32,736 nt of DNA from Legionellaceae bacterium (GCA_011087865.1 JAALKW010000006.1:1-32736); one strand, 5' to 3'; counted from the first letter of the stretch, positions 8,320 through 16,546 are shown. The notes: generated by a model not told the origin, from the letters alone. Numbers and translations are program-made.

Positions 8320-9636
8320 ATGTGTTTTGTTGAAAAAAAAAGCACTTCAGGCTATGATGAGGCTGTCTGTTTTTTTGATGATTTTTATATGCCTAGTTAC
8401 CGCTGCCCTATTACTCTCGAAATTGTTAAAGTACCTGTGATTACAAATAGGGGGAATGTTTATGATTTTGTGAGTATTGCGACATGGTTATTATCGGAGG
8501 GTGGGAAAAATCGTAACGATCCACTCACTCGCGAAGTCATTGATATTTTAATTTATAACCGTCCTTTGCTCGAGGTGAGCGATCCTGTAGAGCCACTGAC
8601 TCCAGAAGAAAAAAATTCAATAGCTTCGTTATATGCTGATTTAAAAGGTCGTTATTTCGGTGTGCTGACTGTTAACGGCATTGATGAGTTAGAAGGGATG
8701 CGTGATAAAATAGATGGTGTTCACCATGAACGTATTAAGGAATATTTGAAAGCTGCAGATGGTTCGAAAGATGCCTATATATTACGACACTTGAGATGTG
8801 TTCGTGATGCAAGGCAAATACTGAATTATGTGGTTCAGGAAGGCTTCAATAAAGGGATGTCATTAGCGCTGGTTTTAGCTTTTTCTTCAGAAGGTATGAA
8901 ATTATTAGTGGCGAATAATCATCGTTTAGCGGGTTTAATTTCAGAAGCAACACTGAATCATGTGATTCAGGAAGGCGCCAATAAAGGGTTGTCATTAGCG
9001 CTGCTTTTAGCTTCTTTTTCAGAAGGTAGGAATTTATTAGCAGCGAATAATCATCCTTTAGCGGGTTTAATTTCAGAAGCAACGCTGAATCATGTGGTTC
9101 AGGAAGGCCCCAATAAAGAAAAGTCATTAGCGCTGGCTTTAGCTTATTCTTCAGAAGGTATGGCATTATTAGCAGCGAATAATCATCGTTTAGCGGGTTT
9201 AATTTCAGAAGCCATGCTGAATCATGTGATTCAGGAAGGCCCCAATAAAGGGATGTCATTAGCGCTGGCTTTAGCATCTTCTTCAGAAGGTATGGCATTA
9301 TTAGCAGCGAATAATTATCGTTTAGCGGGGTTAATTTCAGAAGCCATTCTGACTCAGGTGATTCGCGCAGGACCTAATCAAGGGAAATCAATAACCTCTT
9401 TATTAACTGCTAATGGCTGGGAAGGTGTAGAGAGGGTTGAGGCGGCTGAAGCGGCTGTTGCTGTAGGTATTTTAGAGCCCAAATCTGTAAAAAGGAAAAG
9501 TGATTACCTGGAAGAAAATCAAAATAAAAAAAATAGACAGCTTGCTGCAAGTAGCGCTTCATCTCAAGGGATATTTTCACCTACTGACACAGTTCCCACA
9601 AGATTTGATACGCATGCGCCAAATAGCTTGCCTTAA
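8320..9636 (+). CDS. U-box-domain protein with 44-residue tandem repeats (E3 ubiquitin-ligase mimic, effector candidate)
   Basis: Residues ~24-75 form a U-box: MPSYRCPITLEI, a Pro-Val core, GNVYDFVSIATWL and NDPLTRE. U-boxes recruit E2 enzymes without zinc and are found in eukaryotes and in translocated bacterial proteins such as Legionella LubX; free-living bacteria lack ubiquitin. A linker (76-167) leads into five units of a 44-residue helical repeat starting at residue 168, with consensus elements LNHVIQEG, NKGxSLAL, SEGxxLLAANN and LAGLISEA. Repeats of this kind would serve as the substrate-binding solenoid. The tail (from ~375) is low-complexity, with KRKSDYLEENQNKKNRQ basic stretches. 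No good ribosome site precedes ATG 8320; ATG 8389 (MPSYRCP) would still leave the U-box intact. The gene is divergent from the glycosyltransferase, suggesting co-regulation. Confidence 0.8.
   Translation: MCFVEKKSTSGYDEAVCFFDDFYMPSYRCPITLEIVKVPVITNRGNVYDFVSIATWLLSEGGKNRNDPLTREVIDILIYNRPLLEVSDPVEPLTPEEKNSIASLYADLKGRYFGVLTVNGIDELEGMRDKIDGVHHERIKEYLKAADGSKDAYILRHLRCVRDARQILNYVVQEGFNKGMSLALVLAFSSEGMKLLVANNHRLAGLISEATLNHVIQEGANKGLSLALLLASFSEGRNLLAANNHPLAGLISEATLNHVVQEGPNKEKSLALALAYSSEGMALLAANNHRLAGLISEAMLNHVIQEGPNKGMSLALALASSSEGMALLAANNYRLAGLISEAILTQVIRAGPNQGKSITSLLTANGWEGVERVEAAEAAVAVGILEPKSVKRKSDYLEENQNKKNRQLAASSASSQGIFSPTDTVPTRFDTHAPNSLP
8821..9414 (+). repeat. Array of 132-bp coding repeats (five units, last one partial)
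   Basis: Units start with CTGAAT at 8821, 8953, 9085 and 9217, and with CTGACT at 9349, an exact 132-nt period. Units three and four differ at about 9 of 132 positions, so the array expanded recently. The last unit diverges after about 60 bases. Confidence 0.9.
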
Positions 9637-9722
9637 ACAAAAGCAATGGAGCTAAGGTTATAATAATTATTATTCTTGGTATAAACTAATGAGTATCTAT
9701 TGCCTACGAAATGGATTTCTGA

Positions 9723-10676
9723 ATGCGCTTAGGGCTGAAACAAATTACTCAGAGATTACCACTATGTATTTTGATGGTGCTGGCTTTACAAGCCCATGCT
9801 TTATCTCCTTTTCAAAAAGTTGTTGAAACCGATGCACATGAGGGCCCTACCTGTGTACCGCATTTAAATCGGCTTTATTTTGTAACCCAACCTAAGTTTT
9901 CAGCGCATCCGCCATACACCTCTATTCAGTATCTTGACCTCGAAACAGAAACCGTTCATTCATGGCTTCAGTATTCAAACATGGTGAATGGTATGTGGCT
10001 GGCAAAAGATAAAAAAAGCCTGCTGGTTGCCGAACAAGGCACGGACCAAACGCCGGGCGGCATTGCAAAGATTAATTTAAAAACAAAAAAAAGAAAAGTT
10101 GTGGTTAATCATTTTAAAAATAAAGTGTTTAATTCCCCTAATAAAGCACTGCTTTCCAAACGAGAGATTATTTATTTTTCTGATCCTAATTATGGTTTCC
10201 TTCAAGGCTTTAAAGGTAAACCTAAGTTGCATAATGCCGTTTATGCTTATTCGATGCGTACGGAACAGTTGACACGTTTAACAGAAGATTTAGTGATGCC
10301 ACATGGGCTGGGTTTATCCTCTAATGAAGATTATTTATATATTTCAGATACGACAGCGATTGACTCCAAAGATCCTATTAATTTGAATGCTTCTCATGAT
10401 ATTTACCGAGCAAAACTATTAACGCCTATTCAACTTGGGGCATTAGAGCATCTGATTACAGTCAAACAAGCCGTTCCGGATGGATTTATAGTTTTACCCA
10501 ATGATGGTATGTTGGTTGCAACGAAAGCAGGTCTGTATGTCTACGACAAACAAGGCCATTTGAAAGCAAGGCACAAGTTACCGGATGCACCTATTAATTT
10601 AACCATTTGTAATCACTGGCTTTTCGTGACTGCAGATAGTGCTATTTATCGGGCTAAACTGAGTGATCACCCATAG
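9723..10676 (+). CDS. Secreted SMP-30/gluconolactonase-like beta-propeller
   Basis: The 317-residue protein begins with a signal peptide (basic MRLGLKQ, hydrophobic LPLCILMVLALQ, cleavage after AHA), so it should act in the periplasm or outside. Family landmarks of the six-bladed propeller are in order: HEGPTCVPHLNRLYFV (metal-ligand Glu), NSPNKALLSKREIIYFSDPNYG (metal-ligand Asn), HGLGLSSNEDYLYISDT, and VPDGFIVLPNDG (metal-ligand Asp). Relatives hydrolyse sugar lactones or other esters; strictosidine-synthase-like members share the fold. The substrate is unknown. GGA lies a few bases before ATG 9723. The DoxX-like gene follows after 9 bp, so the two are probably co-transcribed. Confidence 0.8.
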   Translation: MRLGLKQITQRLPLCILMVLALQAHALSPFQKVVETDAHEGPTCVPHLNRLYFVTQPKFSAHPPYTSIQYLDLETETVHSWLQYSNMVNGMWLAKDKKSLLVAEQGTDQTPGGIAKINLKTKKRKVVVNHFKNKVFNSPNKALLSKREIIYFSDPNYGFLQGFKGKPKLHNAVYAYSMRTEQLTRLTEDLVMPHGLGLSSNEDYLYISDTTAIDSKDPINLNASHDIYRAKLLTPIQLGALEHLITVKQAVPDGFIVLPNDGMLVATKAGLYVYDKQGHLKARHKLPDAPINLTICNHWLFVTADSAIYRAKLSDHP

Positions 10677-10685
10677 GAAATAAAC

Positions 10686-11507
10686 ATGATAGAAAAAATA
10701 ACACATCGTACTTTGCAAGGATATGGCATTGTGCTGCCGATTTGTATTTGTATTTATGCTTTTTTCTGCTTGATGCCACTTGACGTAAAAATAGCTTTTG
10801 TAGGTTTTAGTTTACTGACGGCTGTGAGTTTGAACTTGTTTAGCCAGAGTTTGGTGTTACGTTTTATGGTGTCGTTGTTTACGATTATTGTTTCTTGGCG
10901 AATCGGGGTTTTATACCATATTCCAGCGTGGCTGAGTGTTTTGTTTCTAGGTTTTTTTCTGCTGCAGGCTTTTTATTTTATAAACCTGGTGCATGAGGAT
11001 TTATCGGGTCATCGTATTTCAAAAAAAATTCCACCTCATTATATGAGTCCCTATGAGTGGCAATTATTATTTATTCGTTTATATATAGGTCTTGATTTGA
11101 TTCCGCATTTTACTGAAAAGCTTTTTGCAGGTTCCGTTCGTTTATCCGATGTTCATGCGTTTATGGACCTTGGTGTTCCGTATGCTTATGCAGCTGTTAT
11201 TTTATCGGGTTGTATTGAATTGGCATGCGCGATTTCAATTAGTTTTGGTTTCTTCACGCGTCTTGGGAGTGTTTTTTTATTTTGTTATTTAATTATTGCT
11301 TCTTTTTTAGGACATCATTTCTCTCTTGGATTTATTTGGGCGTCTTCTGGTGGGGGGTGGGAGTATCCCGTTTTTTGGGCAACGCTTGTGCTGACATTTT
11401 CTGTTTTTGCGCCCTATAAGTTTTCAGTGGATGCTTATCTGTATCGGGAGTATGCGCTTCCGCGCTGGATAAAAAAATTAATCGGCAGCGCGGAGCGATT
11501 AAAGTAA
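10686..11507 (+). CDS. DoxX-like integral membrane protein
   Basis: The protein has 273 residues and about eight hydrophobic segments. The C-terminal half carries the DoxX-like pattern: RLYIGLDLIPHFTEKLFAG, a loop with MDLGVPYAYA, then GCIELACAISISFGFFTRLG. DoxX-family proteins are poorly characterised membrane subunits, in some cases linked to quinone- or thiol-dependent oxidoreduction. The N-terminal ~115 residues are an extra hydrophobic block not seen in short DoxX proteins. AGGA is 8 bases before ATG 10686. The gene follows the SMP-30-like gene in an apparent operon, and its last 9 bp overlap the convergent maf gene. Confidence 0.7.
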   Translation: MIEKITHRTLQGYGIVLPICICIYAFFCLMPLDVKIAFVGFSLLTAVSLNLFSQSLVLRFMVSLFTIIVSWRIGVLYHIPAWLSVLFLGFFLLQAFYFINLVHEDLSGHRISKKIPPHYMSPYEWQLLFIRLYIGLDLIPHFTEKLFAGSVRLSDVHAFMDLGVPYAYAAVILSGCIELACAISISFGFFTRLGSVFLFCYLIIASFLGHHFSLGFIWASSGGGWEYPVFWATLVLTFSVFAPYKFSVDAYLYREYALPRWIKKLIGSAERLK

Positions 11508-12074
11508 TTTTAATGCACTCAGCATTTCTCTGACTGTATTGAGCGGTAAGCCCATCACAGAATAAAAGCAGCCATCAATCTGAGAGATAAATTGTCCGAT
11601 GTAACTTTGAATGCCATAGCTACCGGATTTATCTTTATAGTTTTCGGTGGCAAGATAATGTCGAATGTCTTTATCTGTTAGGTTAGAAAAAGTCACATAG
11701 GTTGTATTCATGCGGATTTCTTGATGATCATGATAAGTCAGACCAACACTGGTTATCACGCGATGTGTTTGATTGGCATATTGCTTTAGCATATTAAAAG
11801 CATCGTTTTTAGAGTTGGGTTTTCCTAAAATCTGATTGTCTAAGACAACTTCTGTGTCAGCACATAAAATAGGTCGGGGAGTCAAAGCGTTATCTATTAC
11901 TTTTTGCCAAGCAGCTGACAATTTTTCTGCTGTGACACGTTTGGAATAACACTCAGGTGTTTCGTTAGGGCTTACAATTTCAGGGGTATCAATTGCTAAT
12001 ATTTCAAACGGTACTTCCATTTGTTGAAGTAACTCTTTTCGTCTCGGGCTTTTGGATGCTAAATAAATTTTCAT
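11499..12074 (-). CDS. maf: Maf/YhdE-type nucleoside triphosphate pyrophosphatase
   Basis: This 191-residue enzyme of the Maf family hydrolyses non-canonical or specific nucleoside triphosphates to the monophosphate and pyrophosphate, preventing their incorporation. Visible signatures are the N-terminal LASKSPRRKELL, the catalytic-Asp segment CADTEVVLDNQILGKP, and KSGSYGIQSYIGQF near residue 150, the type of motif in YhdE (dTTP/UTP) members. It ends with VMGLPLNTVREML, as usual. ATG 12074 has a modest GAGA ribosome site. It converges on the DoxX-like gene with a 9-bp overlap. Confidence 0.9.
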   Translation of the reverse strand: MKIYLASKSPRRKELLQQMEVPFEILAIDTPEIVSPNETPECYSKRVTAEKLSAAWQKVIDNALTPRPILCADTEVVLDNQILGKPNSKNDAFNMLKQYANQTHRVITSVGLTYHDHQEIRMNTTYVTFSNLTDKDIRHYLATENYKDKSGSYGIQSYIGQFISQIDGCFYSVMGLPLNTVREMLSALKLL

Positions 12075-12154
12075 GAATAAAAAATCTCATTATTTTTTGA
12101 GGGGAGTATAGCGGTTACGGTATGATGATTGAAAGTTTTCTTAGCTGGAAAGTC

Positions 12155-12727
12155 ATGGATACAAATAATAAAAAAAGATGTTTTGGCGATAAGCCAGGAC
12201 AAACGTTATATGCTGAGTATCACGATAAGGAATGGGGTGTGCCTCAGCATGAAGACCGTCAATTATTTGAAATGTTAATTTTAGAGGGGGCGCAAGCAGG
12301 GTTAAATTGGGAGACAATTTTAAAAAGGCGCGAAGGGTATCGAGAAGCTTTTCATCAGTTTGACCCCAAACGTGTTGCACTGATGACAGACGAAAGGCTA
12401 GAAGCGCTTCGACAAAACCCAAAGATTATTCGTAATAGATTAAAAATTAATTCAGCTAGAAAAAATGCCAAGGTATTTTTGGCTATTCAGGCTGAATATG
12501 GTTCGTTTGATGTGTATCTCTGGGGTTTCGTGAATCATACGGCGATTGTGAATCATTGGCGATGTGCAAGTGAAGTACCCGTGACAACCCCTGAAAGTGA
12601 TGCTTTATCAAAAGATTTGAAGCGGAGGGGGATGTCATTTGTTGGTTCAACGATTATGTATGCCTATATGCAAGCGGTTGGTCTGGTGAACGATCATTTA
12701 ATATCTTGCTGCTGTTATAAAAAATAA
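12155..12727 (+). CDS. tag: DNA-3-methyladenine glycosylase I
   Basis: This base-excision-repair enzyme removes 3-methyladenine from alkylated DNA. The 190-residue product shows the Tag signature: Cys in KRCFGDKPGQTLYAEYHDKEWGVP, LEGAQAGLNWETILKRR, and the C-terminal VNDHLISCCCYKK. The conserved zinc ligands (N-terminal Cys and His, C-terminal His and Cys) are all present. An in-frame ATG at 12122 would add 11 residues, but ATG 12155 has GGAAAG at correct spacing and gives the usual short N-terminus before the first Cys. It is divergent from maf. Confidence 0.95.
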   Translation: MDTNNKKRCFGDKPGQTLYAEYHDKEWGVPQHEDRQLFEMLILEGAQAGLNWETILKRREGYREAFHQFDPKRVALMTDERLEALRQNPKIIRNRLKINSARKNAKVFLAIQAEYGSFDVYLWGFVNHTAIVNHWRCASEVPVTTPESDALSKDLKRRGMSFVGSTIMYAYMQAVGLVNDHLISCCCYKK

Positions 12728-12821
12728 TACTTTCCTGCAATAAGGCGAGCACCTGTGTGTAAGATGCCTTAAAATAAAATATACCTTGTCATGCTATGTA
12801 TTAGAAGTTAAAATACAAAAT

Positions 12822-13157
12822 ATGAATGCTATCTCAAACATTACAACGCAAATAAGAAAAGGCACCTTAGACTTTTTAGTGCTCGCCATGTTAAAAAATA
12901 AATCCAAATATCCGAGAGAAATCATGGATGAACTGGATCAAGAGGGGGTGCACTTGGTTGAAGGGACCGTTTATCCTTTGTTTTTAAGGCTTTTAAAAAA
13001 TAAATTTGTTCAGTATGAATGGATTGAGGCTTACGGCCACCCGCGTAAATATTACACCTTAACGCGAGAAGGCATGATTGCACTAAAGCAGTATGAACAA
13101 GAGTGGAAAAAACTCGATCAATTATTAGAAAAAATTAAAAATAATCAGCTGAGCTGA
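12822..13157 (+). CDS. PadR-family transcriptional regulator
   Basis: The 111-residue protein is a winged-helix regulator of the minimal PadR type. The N-terminal MRKG-like motif appears as TQIRKGTLDFLVLAML, the recognition helix and wing as VEGTVYPLFLRLLKNKFVQYEW and HPRKYYTLTREG. A short C-terminal helix (KLDQLLEKIKNN) should mediate dimerisation. ATG 12822 gives the family N-terminus; an in-frame TTG at 12786 is less likely. PadR regulators often repress a neighbouring membrane or efflux gene, but none is adjacent, so the target is unknown. Confidence 0.88.
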   Translation: MNAISNITTQIRKGTLDFLVLAMLKNKSKYPREIMDELDQEGVHLVEGTVYPLFLRLLKNKFVQYEWIEAYGHPRKYYTLTREGMIALKQYEQEWKKLDQLLEKIKNNQLS

Positions 13158-13201
13158 TTTGCCCATCTCCCTATAGCAGCCTGATGATGGCAATCGCGTC
13201 A

Positions 13202-13231
13202 TTGACAATGGTTCCTTATATGGTACCATAT
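13202..13231 (+). promoter_or_regulatory. Probable hicAB promoter with palindromic operator
   Basis: TTGACA (13202-13207) is separated by 16 bp from TACCAT (13224-13229). The -10 box lies in a perfect 14-bp palindrome, ATATGGTACCATAT (13218-13231). This is the arrangement expected for autorepression by the ribbon-helix-helix antitoxin HicB. Transcription would begin close to ATG 13236, implying a leaderless hicA message. Confidence 0.55.
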
Positions 13232-13235
13232 GGGT

Positions 13236-13478
13236 ATGACTAAATTTGATAAATTAATAATAAAAATGCGCGCCAATCCTCGTGATTGGCGTATTGATGA
13301 TTTAAAAGCCATTGCCGAAAGAATGAGTATTAATTATCGTCAACCAGGAACCAGTCATGTTACTTTTAGATTTCCTAATGGATCTAAATTGACAGTTCCT
13401 TCTCATAAACCGATTAAACCAGTTTATATTAAGCAATTTTTAGAACTGCTTGATGAGGGAGGATTTTTAGATGAGTAA
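13236..13478 (+). CDS. hicA: HicA-family type II toxin (mRNA interferase)
   Basis: The 80-residue protein has the double-stranded-RNA-binding-like HicA fold: a helix with WRIDDLKAIAERM, the catalytic-His segment GTSHVTFRFPNG, and TVPSHKPIKPVYIKQFLELL. HicA toxins cleave mRNA and tmRNA to stop growth until HicB neutralises them. ATG 13236 (MTKFDKL) is chosen over ATG 13230 because 13230 lies inside the palindrome; neither has a Shine-Dalgarno. The gene overlaps hicB by 8 bp, typical of translational coupling in this module. Confidence 0.9.
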   Translation: MTKFDKLIIKMRANPRDWRIDDLKAIAERMSINYRQPGTSHVTFRFPNGSKLTVPSHKPIKPVYIKQFLELLDEGGFLDE

Positions 13479-13824
13479 ATATAATTATCCGGCAATAATA
13501 CAGCCACTTTCAGAAGAAGAAGGAGGCGGTTATTTAGTAAGCTTTCCGGATCTGCCAGGCTGTATTGCAGATGGAGCAACGCCAGAAGAAGCTTTTCATC
13601 AGGCAGAAGATGCAATGAGTGCTTGGATGAAAACAGCGGAAGCGTTTGGAGATCAAATACCAAAACCAAGTTTACCCAATAAATTTAGTGGCCAGTGGAG
13701 AATGCGTGCTCCAAAATCACTCCATGCAGCTTTAGCTTCTCGGGCAAAAGAAGAAGGGGTTAGTTTAAATACGCTGACGATTACCTTGCTTGCGCAGGGG
13801 CTGGCTAAAGGTAAAAATAGCTAG
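13471..13824 (+). CDS. hicB: HicB-family antitoxin with RHH DNA-binding domain
   Basis: The 117-residue antitoxin has an N-terminal partly degraded RNase H-like domain (YPAIIQPL, GGGYLVSFPDLPGC, GATPEEAFHQAEDAM) that binds HicA. The C-terminal ribbon-helix-helix domain (MRAPKSLHAALASRAKEEGV, NTLTITLLAQGL) should bind the palindrome upstream of hicA and repress the operon. A strong GGGAGGA ribosome site sits inside the 3' end of hicA. The stop is 11 bp from the convergent rsgA stop. Confidence 0.92.
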   Translation: MSKYNYPAIIQPLSEEEGGGYLVSFPDLPGCIADGATPEEAFHQAEDAMSAWMKTAEAFGDQIPKPSLPNKFSGQWRMRAPKSLHAALASRAKEEGVSLNTLTITLLAQGLAKGKNS

Positions 13825-13835
13825 GAATACTCTTT

Positions 13836-14879
13836 CTATTTGCTCTTAAGGTGTTTTCCTTGAGTTCGTTTGTGCTGTTTATGGCGTGTTTTATCGGTTG
13901 AACGTCGTTCAGAAAAACGAGAAGCATTTAATACTTCTGCTTCGCGTAGTTTAAGATAGTTGTCTAAACGACGTTTATCTAACTCGCCAGATAAAATAGC
14001 TTCTTGGACGGCGCAACCAGGCCCACACTGATGTTTACAGTTATTAAACTGGCACTGTAAGCGATATGCTTCAATATCTGAGAAAGTCATTGCAATGCCT
14101 GTTTTGCAATCGGTCAGTTGGAGTTCTCGGATCCCTGGTGTATCTAGAATTAAGCCGCCGGTATTTAAGGCGATAAGAGATCGTCGCGTTGTGGTATGAC
14201 GGCCTTTTTTATCATCAGCTCTGACATCAGCTGTTGCCTGTCGGTTTTCACCCAAAAGCGTATTAATCAATGTTGATTTTCCGACGCCAGACGATCCAAG
14301 CATGGCAATGGTTGTGCCGTTTGTTAACCAGGGAGATAAAACCAATTTGCTTTGTGTATCGAGGCAGTTAACCGCTTCAACAGATAAATTCGCATCAAGC
14401 GATTGAATCGCATGAACAAAGGCCTCTGGTGTTTCTGCTTTGTCTTTTTTGCTTAAAAGAATCACGGGTTTAGCGCCTGATTCGTTGACTAAAGCAAGAA
14501 AGCGCTCGATTCGATTGAGATTAAAATCTTCGTTCATCGAGGAGACAATAAAGGCAGTATCAACATTGGCAGCAATTAATTGCTTTTTAAGCTGACTGCC
14601 TGCAGACTTTCTAGAAAAACTTGTTTTACGTTCAAGTAGATGTAAAAATTGTTTTTGATTGTTCAGCAACAGCCAGTCACCGACGACCATTTCTGGCATG
14701 CTCGGCAGGAGTGTTAAATTAAATGTTTCTGAGTCTGTCGTAACCGTAATTTCAGTTCTATATAATTCAACCACACGAGCAGGAATAAAAATACTCGCAT
14801 CTGATGCGAGCAGTGCGGTGCATGCTTGCTGAAAAAATGGCTGCCAGCCTAAAGCAGTCAGTGCTTTATGATTTAACAA
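13836..14879 (-). CDS. rsgA: Ribosome small-subunit biogenesis GTPase RsgA
   Basis: This circularly permuted GTPase assists late 30S maturation. In the 347-residue product, an N-terminal OB-fold-like region is followed by the G4 motif (LLSKKDKAE), which precedes G1 (LGSSGVGKSTLIN) and G3 (LDTPGIREL), the permuted order diagnostic of RsgA/YjeQ. The zinc knuckle follows as CQFNNCKHQCGPGCAV, and the C-terminus is Lys/Arg-rich (RHKQHKRTQGKHLKSK). The start is TTG 14879, 15 bp after the dbpA stop, with AGG at 7 bases; no in-frame ATG lies near. It forms an operon with dbpA, another ribosome-assembly factor. Confidence 0.93.
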   Translation of the reverse strand: MLNHKALTALGWQPFFQQACTALLASDASIFIPARVVELYRTEITVTTDSETFNLTLLPSMPEMVVGDWLLLNNQKQFLHLLERKTSFSRKSAGSQLKKQLIAANVDTAFIVSSMNEDFNLNRIERFLALVNESGAKPVILLSKKDKAETPEAFVHAIQSLDANLSVEAVNCLDTQSKLVLSPWLTNGTTIAMLGSSGVGKSTLINTLLGENRQATADVRADDKKGRHTTTRRSLIALNTGGLILDTPGIRELQLTDCKTGIAMTFSDIEAYRLQCQFNNCKHQCGPGCAVQEAILSGELDKRRLDNYLKLREAEVLNASRFSERRSTDKTRHKQHKRTQGKHLKSK

Positions 14880-14894
14880 TTTTTAGCCTATTTT

Positions 14895-16298
14895 TTATTT
14901 ACCTAATTTAATCAATACTTTTCGGCCTTTTAGTTTTCCATTTTTAATAAAAGGATAAACTTGATTGAGCTCGGTTCGCTTAATTGCAACATAGGCATAA
15001 AGTGCCGAAATATCAATTTTACCAATATGATTGGCATCTAATCCTGCATCTTTGGTCAAAGCACCGAGTATATCGCCTGGACGGATTTTATCTTTTCTTC
15101 CTGCTGTAAAACACAAGGTTATCATTTCGGGCTGAGTGATTGTAGTCGCTGTTGTATTTAATGCGTCAATATCACCCCATGGAATCGAAGCGTTTGATTT
15201 TTCTTCTAGTGTACATAAGCGCTCGGCGTCTGAAGGCATCGTTAAGCTTAAAGCAATGCCCTTGTTACCTGCACGTCCCGTGCGGCCAATACGGTGAACA
15301 TGCACATCGTAATCAAAAGCAAGATCATAATTAATAACAGCAGGCAAAGCTTTTATGTCTAAGCCTCTGGCAGCTACATCTGTCGCCACTAAAATAGAGC
15401 AACTGCGATTGGAAAATCGAATCATGGCTAAATCGCGAGCCGTTTGTTCTAAATCACCATTGAGTGCCATCACACTAAAGCCTTCTTTGCTTAACCGGGC
15501 TGTTAAATGGGTGGTTTGATCTTTCGTATTACAAAAAATAAGGGCTGATTCAGGCTGGTGATAATATAAAAGTGCTTTTAGTACAGCAAGCTTATCGGCT
15601 TGCCGGGGTACCTCATAAAATTGTTGGGTGATATCTGTAGTATTTACAGCTTCTTTAATTTCAACCCGCGTTGGGTTTATCATAAATTTATCAGCAAGCT
15701 GGCTAATTTCATCAGGATAGGTTGCTGAAAATAATAAAGTTTGTTTTTTAGAAGGACAGAAAGAAACCACTTCTTTAATCGCTTCTTCGAAGCCCATATC
15801 GAGCATTCGATCTGCTTCGTCTAACACGAGTGTTTTTAAATGATCTAGGCCTAAAGATGCAAGGTCTAAATGTTTTTGTACGCGGCCTGGTGTGCCGATA
15901 ATAATATGTGCACCATGCTTTAAAGAGTCGAGTTGAGGTCGCATGGGCATGCCACCCGAAAGGCTTAGCATTTTAATGTTGGGCATTAAACGCGCAAGGC
16001 GGCGTAATACTTGTGTAACTTGTTCTGCAAGCTCGCGTGTTGGACATAACACCAATGCCTGAACGTTATAAGATGTGATATCTAGATGATTTAACAAAGC
16101 CAAGCCAAAAGCGGCTGTTTTACCACTACCTGTTTTAGCTTGTGCAATCACATCTGCATTTTTAAGCATAATCGGCAAGCTTTGGGCTTGTATGGGGGTC
16201 ATATCTTGAAAATCTAACGCTGCAAGATTGGTTAATAACTCTGTTTTTAATGACAAAGAAGCAAAAGAAGAAATATTTTTTATATCTGGATTATTCAC
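14895..16298 (-). CDS. dbpA: ATP-dependent RNA helicase DbpA
   Basis: This DEAD-box helicase acts in 50S assembly by binding hairpin 92 of 23S rRNA. The 467-residue product shows MTPIQAQSLP (Q motif), [45 protein letters not shown] and [10 protein letters not shown]. The C-terminal ~75 residues (KIRPGDILGALTKDAGL through KGRKVLIKLGK) form the RRM-like RNA-binding domain specific to DbpA. The start is GTG 16298 with no clear ribosome site, so the exact N-terminus is uncertain by a few residues. It precedes rsgA by 15 bp in a ribosome-assembly operon. Confidence 0.94.
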   Translation of the reverse strand: MNNPDIKNISSFASLSLKTELLTNLAALDFQDMTPIQAQSLPIMLKNADVIAQAKTGSGKTAAFGLALLNHLDITSYNVQALVLCPTRELAEQVTQVLRRLARLMPNIKMLSLSGGMPMRPQLDSLKHGAHIIIGTPGRVQKHLDLASLGLDHLKTLVLDEADRMLDMGFEEAIKEVVSFCPSKKQTLLFSATYPDEISQLADKFMINPTRVEIKEAVNTTDITQQFYEVPRQADKLAVLKALLYYHQPESALIFCNTKDQTTHLTARLSKEGFSVMALNGDLEQTARDLAMIRFSNRSCSILVATDVAARGLDIKALPAVINYDLAFDYDVHVHRIGRTGRAGNKGIALSLTMPSDAERLCTLEEKSNASIPWGDIDALNTTATTITQPEMITLCFTAGRKDKIRPGDILGALTKDAGLDANHIGKIDISALYAYVAIKRTELNQVYPFIKNGKLKGRKVLIKLGK

Positions 16299-16546
16299 AA
16301 GATCACATAAAGAAATAATTAAAATGAATCATATAGTAACATAGTTTGTAACTGGTTCTAATTTAATTGAATTGGATTGAATTAAACACTTTCTAACAGA
16401 GGTGTTGATGACAGAGAAATTTAAGAAGGATGCTGTATTTTAATGCTTCTGAGGGTCGCTTAGATTTAAGTTTGAACCCGACCCCATTGATTTATTTAGT
16501 ACGAATACCTTAGAATATCTGTCTGTTTTTTAAGCAAGAAAAGTGC

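Noticed and set aside
8846..9298. 150-residue minus-strand open frame with internal repeats
   Set aside because: It is antisense to the U-box repeat array and its repeats simply mirror the 132-bp units; the plus-strand frame has a recognisable domain.
9660..9673. 14-bp palindrome ATAATAATTATTAT before the SMP-30-like gene
   Set aside because: Pure A/T low complexity is expected by chance in such AT-rich DNA.
12738..12767. TAAGGC/GCCTTA hairpin after tag
   Set aside because: Short stem with a long loop and no T-run; insufficient for a terminator call.
16409..16443. Eleven-codon ORF resembling the start of an IS3-type transposase (TEKFKKDAV)
   Set aside because: Too short and without further transposase sequence or terminal repeats; not enough to call an insertion-sequence remnant.
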